Positions 9,169-15,943 of a stretch of DNA of 64,000 nucleotides are shown piece by piece. How positions within the stretch are numbered: the first letter of the stretch is position 1; each line of letters opens with the position of its first letter. A program made the position numbers and the translations under genes. The stretch is from UBA6107 sp964533735. Lineage in GTDB: Bacteria; Chloroflexota; Anaerolineae; Anaerolineales; Anaerolineaceae. The notes under the pieces were generated by a model, which saw only the letters and a program-made list of their open reading frames with translations, was not told the DNA's origin and ran no database searches. The stretch lies in contig CAZHMD010000006.1 of assembly GCA_964533735.1 (NCBI GenBank), positions 81,049-145,048 of the forward strand, in the 5' to 3' direction.

Positions 9169-10124
9169 TGTCTATTGTCATAACAGGGTCGATCGCATTT
9201 GATTATTTAATGACCTTTCCGGGAAAATTTCGGGATCACATACTGCCGGACAAACTCGACAAGATCAGTCTCTCCTTCCTGGTAGACAGCATGACCCGTC
9301 AGCGTGGGGGAGTTGCGCCAAATATTGCGTATTCACTGTCGTTGCTTGGTGAAAAGCCCCTGATCTTTGCAACCGCCGGGCAGGATTTTTCAGACTACCG
9401 TGCCTGGTTGGATTCTCATGAGATCAATACCTGGTACATCCAAAATATCGCTGATAAGTTCACCGCATCCTTTTTTGTCAACACAGATCTGGAGAACAAT
9501 CAGATTGCCAGTTTTTATACCGGAGCCATGGCAGACGCTTCCAATTATTCGTTAAAAATCATTGAACCCGGTGAAGCAGATTACGTGGTAATAGCACCCA
9601 ATGATCCCAGCGCGATGCAGCGCTACGCAGAAGAGTGCGTTGAACTTGGCATTCCGTACCTGTTTGATCCTTCACAACAAGTGGCAAGAAACCCGCATGA
9701 AGATTTGAAATACGGAGTTTCTCATGCTCACGCAGTGTTCTGCAATGATTATGAGTTTGAACTTTTACAGAAGCACACAGGGTTTTCTGCTTCTGAAATT
9801 GAAAAAAAGGTTACCTTGCTGGTTGTAACTTTGGGGATCAAGGGGGCATTGGTAATGTCAGGTGGTAAACACTACGAGATTCCGATCGTTCCTGCCAACA
9901 ACGTAGCCGATCCTACCGGAGTGGGGGATGCCTTTAGGGGTGGATTCCTGAGGGGCTATCGCCTGGGTATGAGCCTGCAAACATGCGGTCAGATGGGTGC
10001 CCTTGCAGCCACATATTGCATTGAGCACAAAGGGACTCAGAACCATTTCTACAAACCAGCACAATTTGTAAAGAGATATCGTCAACATTTTGATGATAAC
10101 GGTGAATTAGACCAACTACTATAG
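9168..10124 (+). CDS. PfkB-family sugar kinase, probable adenosine kinase
   Basis: This 318-residue ribokinase-fold kinase has the N-terminal substrate region MSIVITGSIAFDYLMTFPG, the two-glycine segment RGGVAPNIAYSLSLLG, and the C-terminal anion-hole motif DPTGVGDAFRGGF with the catalytic Asp. Its closest recognisable type is bacterial adenosine kinase. The context supports this: it lies between mtnA and ahcY, and AhcY releases adenosine that must be removed for hydrolysis to proceed. Other PfkB substrates (ribose, fructose) remain possible. It is translationally coupled to mtnA through TAATG. Confidence 0.82.
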   Translation: MSIVITGSIAFDYLMTFPGKFRDHILPDKLDKISLSFLVDSMTRQRGGVAPNIAYSLSLLGEKPLIFATAGQDFSDYRAWLDSHEINTWYIQNIADKFTASFFVNTDLENNQIASFYTGAMADASNYSLKIIEPGEADYVVIAPNDPSAMQRYAEECVELGIPYLFDPSQQVARNPHEDLKYGVSHAHAVFCNDYEFELLQKHTGFSASEIEKKVTLLVVTLGIKGALVMSGGKHYEIPIVPANNVADPTGVGDAFRGGFLRGYRLGMSLQTCGQMGALAATYCIEHKGTQNHFYKPAQFVKRYRQHFDDNGELDQLL

Positions 10125-10144
10125 AATTTTGGAGGCTACAAAGA

Positions 10145-11404
10145 ATGGCAAATTATGATGTTAAGGATATGAAATTAGCGGAAGGCGGCAGATTAAAGAT
10201 CGCCTGGGCAGAACGGGAAATGCCGGTTTTGCGGTTGATCAAGGAGCGTTTCACCAAAGAACAACCCCTAAAAGGGATGCGCATCTCGGCATGCCTGCAT
10301 GTAACCACAGAAACAGCCAATTTAATGAAGACACTTCAGGCAGGTGGAGCTGATGTGGTTCTCACTGCTTCGAACCCTTTATCCACCCAGGATGAAGTAG
10401 CGGCTTCACTTGTCTCCCATGATGAGATTGCCGTCTACGCTGTCAAAGGTGAAAATAACACAACTTATTACAAGCACATCAATGCCGCGCTTGATAATAA
10501 ACCGCATTTCACCATGGACGATGGCGCAGATCTGGTCAATGTATTACACAAGGACCGCCGTGAATTGCTCCCGAATGTAATTGCTGGTACAGAAGAGACA
10601 ACAACGGGAGTCATCCGTTTGCATGCCATGGCGGCTGATAAAGCGTTGAATTTTCCGATTGTAGCCATCAATGATGCGCTTACCAAACACTTTTTCGATA
10701 ACCGCTACGGTACCGGACAATCTACAATTGACGGCATTGTACGCGCAACTAACATTCTTCTTGCAGGCAAGAACTTTGTGGTTGCTGGTTACGGCTGGTG
10801 TGGTCGTGGATTGGCATCGCGTGCCAGGGGCATGGGCTCAAATGTCATCGTAACAGAGGTTGACCCCTTAAAGGCGCTGGAAGCTCTTATGGATGGCTAT
10901 CGGGTAATGCCGATGAAGGATGCTGCCAAGATTGGTGATATCTTTGTCACATTGACAGGTGATATCAACGTCATTGATGAAAAACATTTTGCTGTGATGA
11001 AGGATGCCGCCATTGTTGCCAATTCGGGGCACTTTAATGTTGAGATCAATATCCCGGGGTTGGCGAAGATGTCAAAATCCAAGCGCCTGGTTCGCCCATT
11101 TGTTGAAGAATACGTAACTGGCGATGGACGGCGGATTTATATCCTGGGCGAAGGACGCCTGATCAACCTGGCAGCTGCAGAAGGTCACCCCGCTTCTGTA
11201 ATGGATATGTCATTTGCCAACCAGGCACTCTCACTCGAGTATTTGGTCAAAAACGCATCCAGGTTGGAGAATAAGGTCTATTCTGTGCCGGAAGTGATCG
11301 ACCAGAAGATCGCTGAGTTAAAACTTGCCGCCATGGGGGTCAGGATCGATAAGTTAACTGCAGAGCAGGTTAAATACCTGGATTCCTGGGAAGAAGGTAC
11401 ATAG
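10145..11404 (+). CDS. ahcY: Adenosylhomocysteinase
   Basis: S-adenosylhomocysteine hydrolase, 419 residues, splits SAH into adenosine and homocysteine and so relieves product inhibition of methyltransferases. The substrate domain shows SACLHVTTETANL and AGTEETTTGV. The NAD-binding Rossmann domain carries VVAGYGWCGRGLASRARGMG. Catalytic Asp/Glu/His positions occur in TASNPLSTQDEVAA and NSGHFNVEI. The C-terminus (KYLDSWEEGT) lacks the longer eukaryotic tail, as in the shorter bacterial/archaeal form. The Shine-Dalgarno is GGAGG. It ends the mtnA operon and is followed by a strong terminator. Confidence 0.97.
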   Translation: MANYDVKDMKLAEGGRLKIAWAEREMPVLRLIKERFTKEQPLKGMRISACLHVTTETANLMKTLQAGGADVVLTASNPLSTQDEVAASLVSHDEIAVYAVKGENNTTYYKHINAALDNKPHFTMDDGADLVNVLHKDRRELLPNVIAGTEETTTGVIRLHAMAADKALNFPIVAINDALTKHFFDNRYGTGQSTIDGIVRATNILLAGKNFVVAGYGWCGRGLASRARGMGSNVIVTEVDPLKALEALMDGYRVMPMKDAAKIGDIFVTLTGDINVIDEKHFAVMKDAAIVANSGHFNVEINIPGLAKMSKSKRLVRPFVEEYVTGDGRRIYILGEGRLINLAAAEGHPASVMDMSFANQALSLEYLVKNASRLENKVYSVPEVIDQKIAELKLAAMGVRIDKLTAEQVKYLDSWEEGT

Positions 11405-11428
11405 ATCGGTACATGTTCAAGATTGCCA

Positions 11429-11460
11429 CCACCAGCAGGTATTCCTGCTGGTGGTTTTTT
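11429..11460 (+). terminator. Intrinsic terminator after ahcY
   Basis: An 11-pair GC-rich stem (CCACCAGCAGG / CCTGCTGGTGG) with a TATT loop and T6. It also overlaps the 3' end of the convergent gene on the minus strand. Confidence 0.93.
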
Positions 11461-12364
11461 ATGGGTGGTAAACAGCCATATACCCCAGCACTGAGAATGA
11501 ATTCAGGAAACTAGCTTTTGAGCGCCAATAAACCATGCTACCGTCAACGACAGTGACGCCATATTCATCGTATCCAATGACGATCACTGTATGTTCATAA
11601 CGCGCCACTGTTGTGGTGTTTCCACTTTCGCTGGTGTAGCTAACGGGAGTCCCGTTCCATACATTGCCGATTACCCAGGCAATTACCGGATTACCAGAAG
11701 CGATCTGCTGTTTAATTTCATAATAAGTCATTCCCTTCCTGGCAGTGGCGGGAACGCCATATTCTCGAAGAATCGATGCAATAGGTTCAGCATGTACGCC
11801 GTAGGAATTAGGAGGGAGTTGACCTTCCGTGCCATACGGAAAACCCACAAAACCCACCTCAGGGTCATCTGATGAAGGTAACGCAGATTGGATGGAAGAC
11901 TCACTGGCAGAAATTCCATAAAAGGCTGCCCAATCCGATGCAGAGCGGGATTCGCAGGAAAGCGATTGGCTCTGAGCGTGGCCGACCACTCCACTTACAA
12001 TATGCTCAACCGGCAAGCCATCAGATGAGGTGGCTGTTGCCACAGGTGTGTTTGTAGGCAGGGGTGTGAAGGTTGGGGTGGGAGTATTTGTGGCTGTTGA
12101 AGTGGGTGTCAGGGTTGGGGTTGGTGTTAGAGTCGCTGTAGGCGTGGGTGTATCGGTGGGTAGAGGTTGAAAGGGTGTTGGGGAGCTGGTTGGGTTGATC
12201 GAATCTCCCGAAACAATTGTCGCGGTATTTGCAACCCAAAATATTGCCTGAACTGGTTGCGCATTTGACAGTATCAAAAACACCCCGATGTTGGCAATGA
12301 CCCCCAGCAGGAGGATCCAAAGTATAAATTTAAGGATGCGATTTGGGTTGGATTTCGTGGTCAT
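11459..12364 (-). CDS. Membrane-anchored C39-like (papain-fold) cysteine peptidase
   Basis: The 301-residue protein has a single N-terminal membrane segment (about residues 11-32), a 60-residue Thr/Pro repeat linker rich in TPTP units, then an extracytoplasmic C39-type peptidase domain. The probable catalytic Cys lies in SLSCESRSASDWAAFYG and the His in ARYEHTVIVIGYDEYGV, followed by VVDG. The family is related to peptidase_C39_2 proteins of unknown target. The linker probably lifts the domain away from the membrane or through the wall. It starts just 17 bases after the Ig-like lipoprotein stop, so the two probably form one unit. Confidence 0.82.
   Translation of the reverse strand: MTTKSNPNRILKFILWILLLGVIANIGVFLILSNAQPVQAIFWVANTATIVSGDSINPTSSPTPFQPLPTDTPTPTATLTPTPTLTPTSTATNTPTPTFTPLPTNTPVATATSSDGLPVEHIVSGVVGHAQSQSLSCESRSASDWAAFYGISASESSIQSALPSSDDPEVGFVGFPYGTEGQLPPNSYGVHAEPIASILREYGVPATARKGMTYYEIKQQIASGNPVIAWVIGNVWNGTPVSYTSESGNTTTVARYEHTVIVIGYDEYGVTVVDGSMVYWRSKASFLNSFSVLGYMAVYHP
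12046..12180 (-). repeat. Degenerate Thr/Pro codon repeat encoding an extracellular linker
   Basis: Imperfect ACxCCxACxCCx units encode TPTPT-like residues 60-105 of the C39-like protein. It is low-complexity and prone to slippage; alternative frames look open across it but are not genes. Confidence 0.75.
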
Positions 12365-12381
12365 CGTATTTCAGAAATGGA

Positions 12382-12933
12382 TTAAGGTGCAGTAACCACG
12401 ATCTCAATATAGATTGGATCTCCAAAAGGGCTTCCTGCAGGGTCGTGTGCTTGCCACGCACTGCGATAACGTCCGGGTTCAGCCGGGGCGACAAATTGAA
12501 TTTGGACAACAGCCTCACTGCCTCCACGAGCCGGGACCAGTTGTTGTGGAGAGGATGCTCCCAGCGCGTCTCCTGCAGTTAATTTTATCGAATAGGTTTC
12601 ATCCCAATTACAGGTTCCGTTGTTCTTTACCTGCCATTGTTTTTCAAGAATCGAGCCAGCAGTCACCTGGCTGCCATCCGGAATTGAGAGATCATTCAAC
12701 CACTGGAGGATGTTTGTACAGGCAGTCTGAGGTGTCTCACCTGCGGCAGGAGGGCTGCTTACTGTGCTTACAGATAACGAAGTGGGTTGGAAGGTCGGTG
12801 CAACAAACAGGGGAGACTGCCCTTCTGCTGGAACGGTGCGCGTTAATCCAATGGATTGACACCCCGCCAGAAACAGGCAGGTGGTCAACACCAGAAAAAT
12901 CAGAAGATGTGTGACTCGTCGAGGTTTAAGCAT
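12382..12933 (-). CDS. Lipoprotein with NBR1-type Ig-like domain
   Basis: This 183-residue lipoprotein has a signal ending LFLAGCQS, a 50-residue Ser/Thr/Pro-rich spacer, then an Ig-like domain of the NBR1 'next to BRCA1' type. The diagnostic tract is KQWQVKNNGTCNWDETYSI, with a later PGRYRSAWQAHDPAG. In Chloroflexota such domains are attached to surface proteins and probably mediate binding; the ligand is unknown. It sits between recA and the C39-like peptidase, all on the minus strand. The final codons give VVTAP. Confidence 0.85.
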   Translation of the reverse strand: MLKPRRVTHLLIFLVLTTCLFLAGCQSIGLTRTVPAEGQSPLFVAPTFQPTSLSVSTVSSPPAAGETPQTACTNILQWLNDLSIPDGSQVTAGSILEKQWQVKNNGTCNWDETYSIKLTAGDALGASSPQQLVPARGGSEAVVQIQFVAPAEPGRYRSAWQAHDPAGSPFGDPIYIEIVVTAP

Positions 12934-12942
12934 GGATCCAGT

Positions 12943-14043
12943 TTATTCGCTATCACCAGAATCGTCAGCAGAGCCGCCCAGATCCATGGGGAGTTCACCA
13001 CCCATGGCGCGTTCGCGGACTGTTTTCTCGATCTCATTGCACAATTCAATGTTCTGCCGGAGGAATTCTTTGGCATTTTCACGGCCCTGACCCAGGCGCA
13101 TGTCGTTGTAAGAGAAGAACGCTCCGCGTTTTTGGATCACTTCCATGGCAGCCGCAAGATCAATGATGTCGCCTTCCTTGGAGATGCCTTCGTTATACAT
13201 GATGTCAAATTCCGCAGTGCGGAATGGAGCTGCAACTTTATTCTTTACCACACGAACCCGGGTACGGTTACCAACTATTTCCGGTCCGACCTTAATGGAT
13301 TGAATACGGCGGGTATCCAGGCGAACTGAGGCGTAGAACTTCAGCGCCAGGCCGCCGGGGGTCGTTTCAGGATTACCAAACATGATGCCAATTTTTTGCC
13401 GTAATTGATTAGTGAAGACAACCGCTGTTTTGGTCTGGTTGATAGCGCCGGAAAGTTTTCGCAGCGCTTGAGACATCAAGCGGGCTTGCATGCCCATGCT
13501 GGCGTCACCCATGTCACCTTCGATTTCGGCGCGCGGGACAAGGGCTGCCACGGAATCAACGACCACGATATCGACGGCACCGGAACGAACCAATGTCTCG
13601 CAGATCTCAAGAGCCTGTTCACCTGTATCTGGCTGTGATACAAGCAGGGCTTCAGTATCAACACCCAATTTGGCGGCGTATGCCGGGTCAAGGGCGTGCT
13701 CCATGTCTATGAAGGCTACCGTTCCGCCAAGTTTTTGGGCTTCTGCGAGGATATGCAAACAAAGGGTGGTCTTCCCGGAGGATTCAGGTCCGTAAATTTC
13801 CGTGATGCGACCGCGTGGAATGCCACCGACACCCAATGCCAGATCGAGTGAGAGAGAACCTGTGGGGATAACCTCAACGGTAAGCGAGTGGGCTTCACCC
13901 AGTCGCATGATCGAGCCCTCTCCGTATCGTTTTACAATATCACCCAAGGCTTTGTCCAACACAGCGCGCTTTGCCTCGCTGGCAGGTTCATTGCGGTCAA
14001 AGGGTTCAAAAACGTTTTTTTCAGATACGGGTTTTTTCGCCAT
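12943..14043 (-). CDS. recA: Recombinase A
   Basis: RecA forms ATP-dependent filaments on single-stranded DNA for strand exchange and LexA cleavage. At 366 residues it has Walker A GPESSGKTT, Walker B VDIVVVDSVAALVP, loop L1 (EIEGDMGDASMG), and loop L2 (FTNQLRQKIGIMFGNPETTPGG). The acidic tail ends SADDSGDSE. I chose the ATG at 14043 (MAKKPVSEK) because AGGAG lies 7-9 bases upstream; a start 7 codons earlier would remove that spacing. No recX follows. Its promoter region contains a LexA-like box, consistent with SOS control. Confidence 0.97.
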   Translation of the reverse strand: MAKKPVSEKNVFEPFDRNEPASEAKRAVLDKALGDIVKRYGEGSIMRLGEAHSLTVEVIPTGSLSLDLALGVGGIPRGRITEIYGPESSGKTTLCLHILAEAQKLGGTVAFIDMEHALDPAYAAKLGVDTEALLVSQPDTGEQALEICETLVRSGAVDIVVVDSVAALVPRAEIEGDMGDASMGMQARLMSQALRKLSGAINQTKTAVVFTNQLRQKIGIMFGNPETTPGGLALKFYASVRLDTRRIQSIKVGPEIVGNRTRVRVVKNKVAAPFRTAEFDIMYNEGISKEGDIIDLAAAMEVIQKRGAFFSYNDMRLGQGRENAKEFLRQNIELCNEIEKTVRERAMGGELPMDLGGSADDSGDSE

Positions 14044-14099
14044 GGTCAAGTCTCCTCTGAGCAAATGTGAGTTAATTATAGTATGAATAATTTTATAAT

Positions 14100-14127
14100 A
14101 TTATAGTACAAATGTTCAAATATGCAA
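14100..14127 (-). promoter_or_regulatory. recA promoter (-35 TTGCAT, 16 bp, -10 TATAAT)
   Basis: On the minus strand TTGCAT (14127-14122) and TATAAT (14105-14100) are 16 bases apart. The predicted start is about 14093, 50 bases before the recA ATG. Confidence 0.65.
14106..14117 (-). promoter_or_regulatory. Candidate LexA/SOS box in recA promoter
   Basis: GAACATTTGTAC on the minus strand fits the Gram-positive-type GAAC-N4-GTTC box with one mismatch. It fills most of the spacer between -35 and -10, where a repressor would block polymerase. lexA is not in the window. Confidence 0.5.
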
Positions 14128-14158
14128 GTTAGAAATTAATTGATGGCAATTTTGACTA

Positions 14159-14187
14159 TTGACTTTTTATTCCAATGTTTGTATCAT
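14159..14187 (+). promoter_or_regulatory. Distal promoter of the glnA leader
   Basis: TTGACT (14159-14164), a 17-base spacer and TATCAT (14182-14187). The predicted start is near 14194, giving a leader of about 330 bases that includes the ribozyme-like RNA. Confidence 0.6.
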
Positions 14188-14220
14188 AAACGCTAATTAA
14201 CAATTGAATAACGAGAGATT

Positions 14221-14420
14221 CAGCGGCTGCATCTCAGAAATGAGATGACGAGGTGGAGGTTCTCCTTCGCGAGAGGGATGTTAACCCTGGGCAGATTTCA
14301 GGGGAAAATCGAACGATCAGCGGATGCCTCCGAAGCCTGACCCAGGCTTCTTTCTCCCTTCCAGAAAAGTCCAAGCGCAAACCCGGTTGGTGACGACCGG
14401 TACAAGGCGAGGACAAAGGT
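14221..14420 (+). ncRNA. glmS-ribozyme-like RNA in the glnA leader
   Basis: Three conserved blocks of the glmS self-cleaving ribozyme occur in order. First is GACGAGGTGGAGGTT (14247-14261). Second is ATCGAA (14308-14313) then GCGGATGCCTCC (14320-14331). Third is AAACC (14379-14383) with a GTGA-capped arm (CCGGTTG/CGACCGG, 14383-14400) and GGACAAAGG (14411-14419). A P1-like hairpin CATCTCA-GAAA-TGAGATG precedes the first block, and GGAGG (14255-14259) pairs with CCTCC (14327-14331) as P2. The expected cleavage site A|GCG is at 14222/14223, but the usual GCGCC reads GCGGC. About 46 bases holding two small hairpins are inserted between blocks one and two. Known examples precede glmS; here the gene is glnA. 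Activity is unproven. Confidence 0.72.
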
Positions 14421-14438
14421 AAGGTGATTAATCACCTT
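14421..14438 (+). promoter_or_regulatory. 18-bp perfect palindrome after the ribozyme-like RNA
   Basis: AAGGTGATTAATCACCTT is a perfect inverted repeat directly 3' of the ribozyme-like element and upstream of the proximal promoter. It could be an operator or an RNA stem. Confidence 0.45.
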
Positions 14439-14445
14439 CATTGTA

Positions 14446-14475
14446 TTGGAAGGGCTGCGCATAATATCGTATACC
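14446..14475 (+). promoter_or_regulatory. Possible proximal promoter of glnA
   Basis: TTGGAA (14446-14451), 18 bases, TATACC (14470-14475). The start would fall near 14481, at the foot of the leader hairpin, matching the layout of mtnA and ppdK. Confidence 0.35.
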
Positions 14476-14481
14476 GATTGA

Positions 14482-14510
14482 AGCATGCCCTGGCGTGCTT
14501 TTTTTATTTT
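14482..14510 (+). promoter_or_regulatory. Terminator-like leader hairpin of glnA
   Basis: AGCATGCC and GGCGTGCT pair (8 positions with one G-U; the effective loop is four bases), followed by T7-A-T4. It abuts the Shine-Dalgarno AAGGAAAGGG at 14511-14520. It is a textbook intrinsic terminator shape placed before, not after, the gene. Confidence 0.7.
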
Positions 14511-14526
14511 AAGGAAAGGGATTCCT

Positions 14527-15864
14527 ATGGACAAGAAAGAGTTACTGGCTCGGATCGAAAAAGATGAAGTGAAGTTTATTTCATTCCAATTCACAGATGT
14601 TACAGGAACGGTTAAGAGCCTGGATGCACCAGTCAGCAGGCTGGAAGAGGCGATCGATGGCGGTATCTGGTTTGATGGCTCCTCTGTTGAGGGATTTGCC
14701 CGTATCCAGGAAAGTGACATGCATTTACACCCGGATATTGAATCGTATGCGGTCCTCCCGTGGACGCCAGTGGACATGCGCCGTGCGCGACTGTTTTGTG
14801 ACATTTTCCATCCGGACGGACGCCCGTTTGAGGGGGATCCGCGTGGATTGCTTAGAAGAAGACTGGCGGAGTTAAGAAAGCGTGGTTGGGCGTATATGGT
14901 AGGTGCCGAACCAGAATTCTTCCTCTTTCGAAAGAACGGGGTTGATTCGATCCATCCAGTGCCACATGATGTTGGCGGATATTTCGATTTTTCTCCAAAT
15001 GATGAAGCAGTGCGTGTGCGAACAGAACTAATGCAGGCTCTTGATTCGATGGGACTTGAGGTAGAGGTGGGGCACCATGAGTGCGCCCTCGGTCAGCATG
15101 AGATTGATTTTCGATTCAGCGATGCGCTTCGTTCCGCAGATAATGTCTTGACCTTGAAGTACACTGTAAAAGCCATTGCTGCCCAGAATGGATTAATGGC
15201 ATCCTTCATGCCAAAACCCATCTTTGGGATAAATGGGTCTGGAATGCACTGTCATCAATCATTGTTTGATAAGAAAGGCAACAATCTCTTCTTTGATGAT
15301 ACCGATGAATTTCGATTGTCAAAAATAGCTTATGGATTTATTGCCGGCCAACTTGAACACGCCAGAGGTTTCTCTGCAATCACCGCGCCAACAGTCAACT
15401 CATACAAGAGACTGGTACCCGGGTACGAAGCACCCGTTTACGTCGGCTGGGCTCAGACCAATCGCTCAGCCCTAATTCGCATCCCGCGTTTTGTGGAAGG
15501 GCAGGCTAAAGCTGTACGCGCGGAGTTGCGCTGCCCTGATCCTTCCTGTAATCCATACCTGGCTTATTCCGTCATGCTTTCGGCAGCCCTGGATGGAATT
15601 GACCGTGAATTACAACCCTCGAAACCATTAAACAATATCAATGTTTATGATATGAGCCGCGAGGAACGCCAGCGGAAACATGTGGCGGAACTACCGGGTT
15701 CCCTGCTTGAAGCATTATCATTGCTCGAACAGGACAAAATGATCAAGAATTCTCTTGGGGAGAGTATTTATTCTGCTTTTGTTCGCGCCAAACAGGAAGA
15801 ATGGGAAGAATACCGCTTGCACGTTATGGATTGGGAAGTTGAACGGTACCTTGAAACCACGTAA
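14527..15864 (+). CDS. glnA: Glutamine synthetase, type I
   Basis: The enzyme makes glutamine from glutamate, ammonia and ATP in the cytosol. The 445-residue length fits the GSI-alpha form. Motifs visible are FDGSSVEGFARIQESDM, the metal/substrate segment VGAEPEFFLF, NGSGMHCHQSLF and the ATP-site region VPGYEAPVYVGWAQTNRSALIR. The segment around residue 390 (NNINVYDMS) does not match the adenylylation-loop motif of GSI-beta, so adenylylation control is unlikely. I chose the ATG at 14527, after AAGGAAAGGG; the gene's upstream 480 bases hold promoter, ribozyme-like RNA, palindrome and terminator hairpin, implying layered control. It is monocistronic with its own terminator. Confidence 0.96.
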   Translation: MDKKELLARIEKDEVKFISFQFTDVTGTVKSLDAPVSRLEEAIDGGIWFDGSSVEGFARIQESDMHLHPDIESYAVLPWTPVDMRRARLFCDIFHPDGRPFEGDPRGLLRRRLAELRKRGWAYMVGAEPEFFLFRKNGVDSIHPVPHDVGGYFDFSPNDEAVRVRTELMQALDSMGLEVEVGHHECALGQHEIDFRFSDALRSADNVLTLKYTVKAIAAQNGLMASFMPKPIFGINGSGMHCHQSLFDKKGNNLFFDDTDEFRLSKIAYGFIAGQLEHARGFSAITAPTVNSYKRLVPGYEAPVYVGWAQTNRSALIRIPRFVEGQAKAVRAELRCPDPSCNPYLAYSVMLSAALDGIDRELQPSKPLNNINVYDMSREERQRKHVAELPGSLLEALSLLEQDKMIKNSLGESIYSAFVRAKQEEWEEYRLHVMDWEVERYLETT

Positions 15865-15882
15865 CCCGTGTAATTATTAAAT

Positions 15883-15927
15883 AAAAAGACCACGCATAGA
15901 TTGCCGCATGCGAGGTCTTTTTATTTT
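15883..15927 (+). terminator. Bidirectional terminator between glnA and uppP
   Basis: AAAAAGACC and GGTCTTTTT form the outer stem; CGCAT/ATGCG pair inside. A and T runs on opposite sides allow termination from both directions. Confidence 0.85.
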
Positions 15928-15943
15928 AGATTAAGAAACTGGC

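Noticed and set aside
12021..12320. 99-codon minus-strand frame across the Thr/Pro repeat
   Set aside because: It is an alternative reading of a low-complexity repeat within the C39-like gene.
14221..14420. RNase P RNA, T-box or known glnA-type riboswitch for this structured RNA
   Set aside because: No RNase P core strings, no T-box GGTGGNACCGCG box and no cyanobacterial glnA motif; the ordered blocks fit the glmS ribozyme better.
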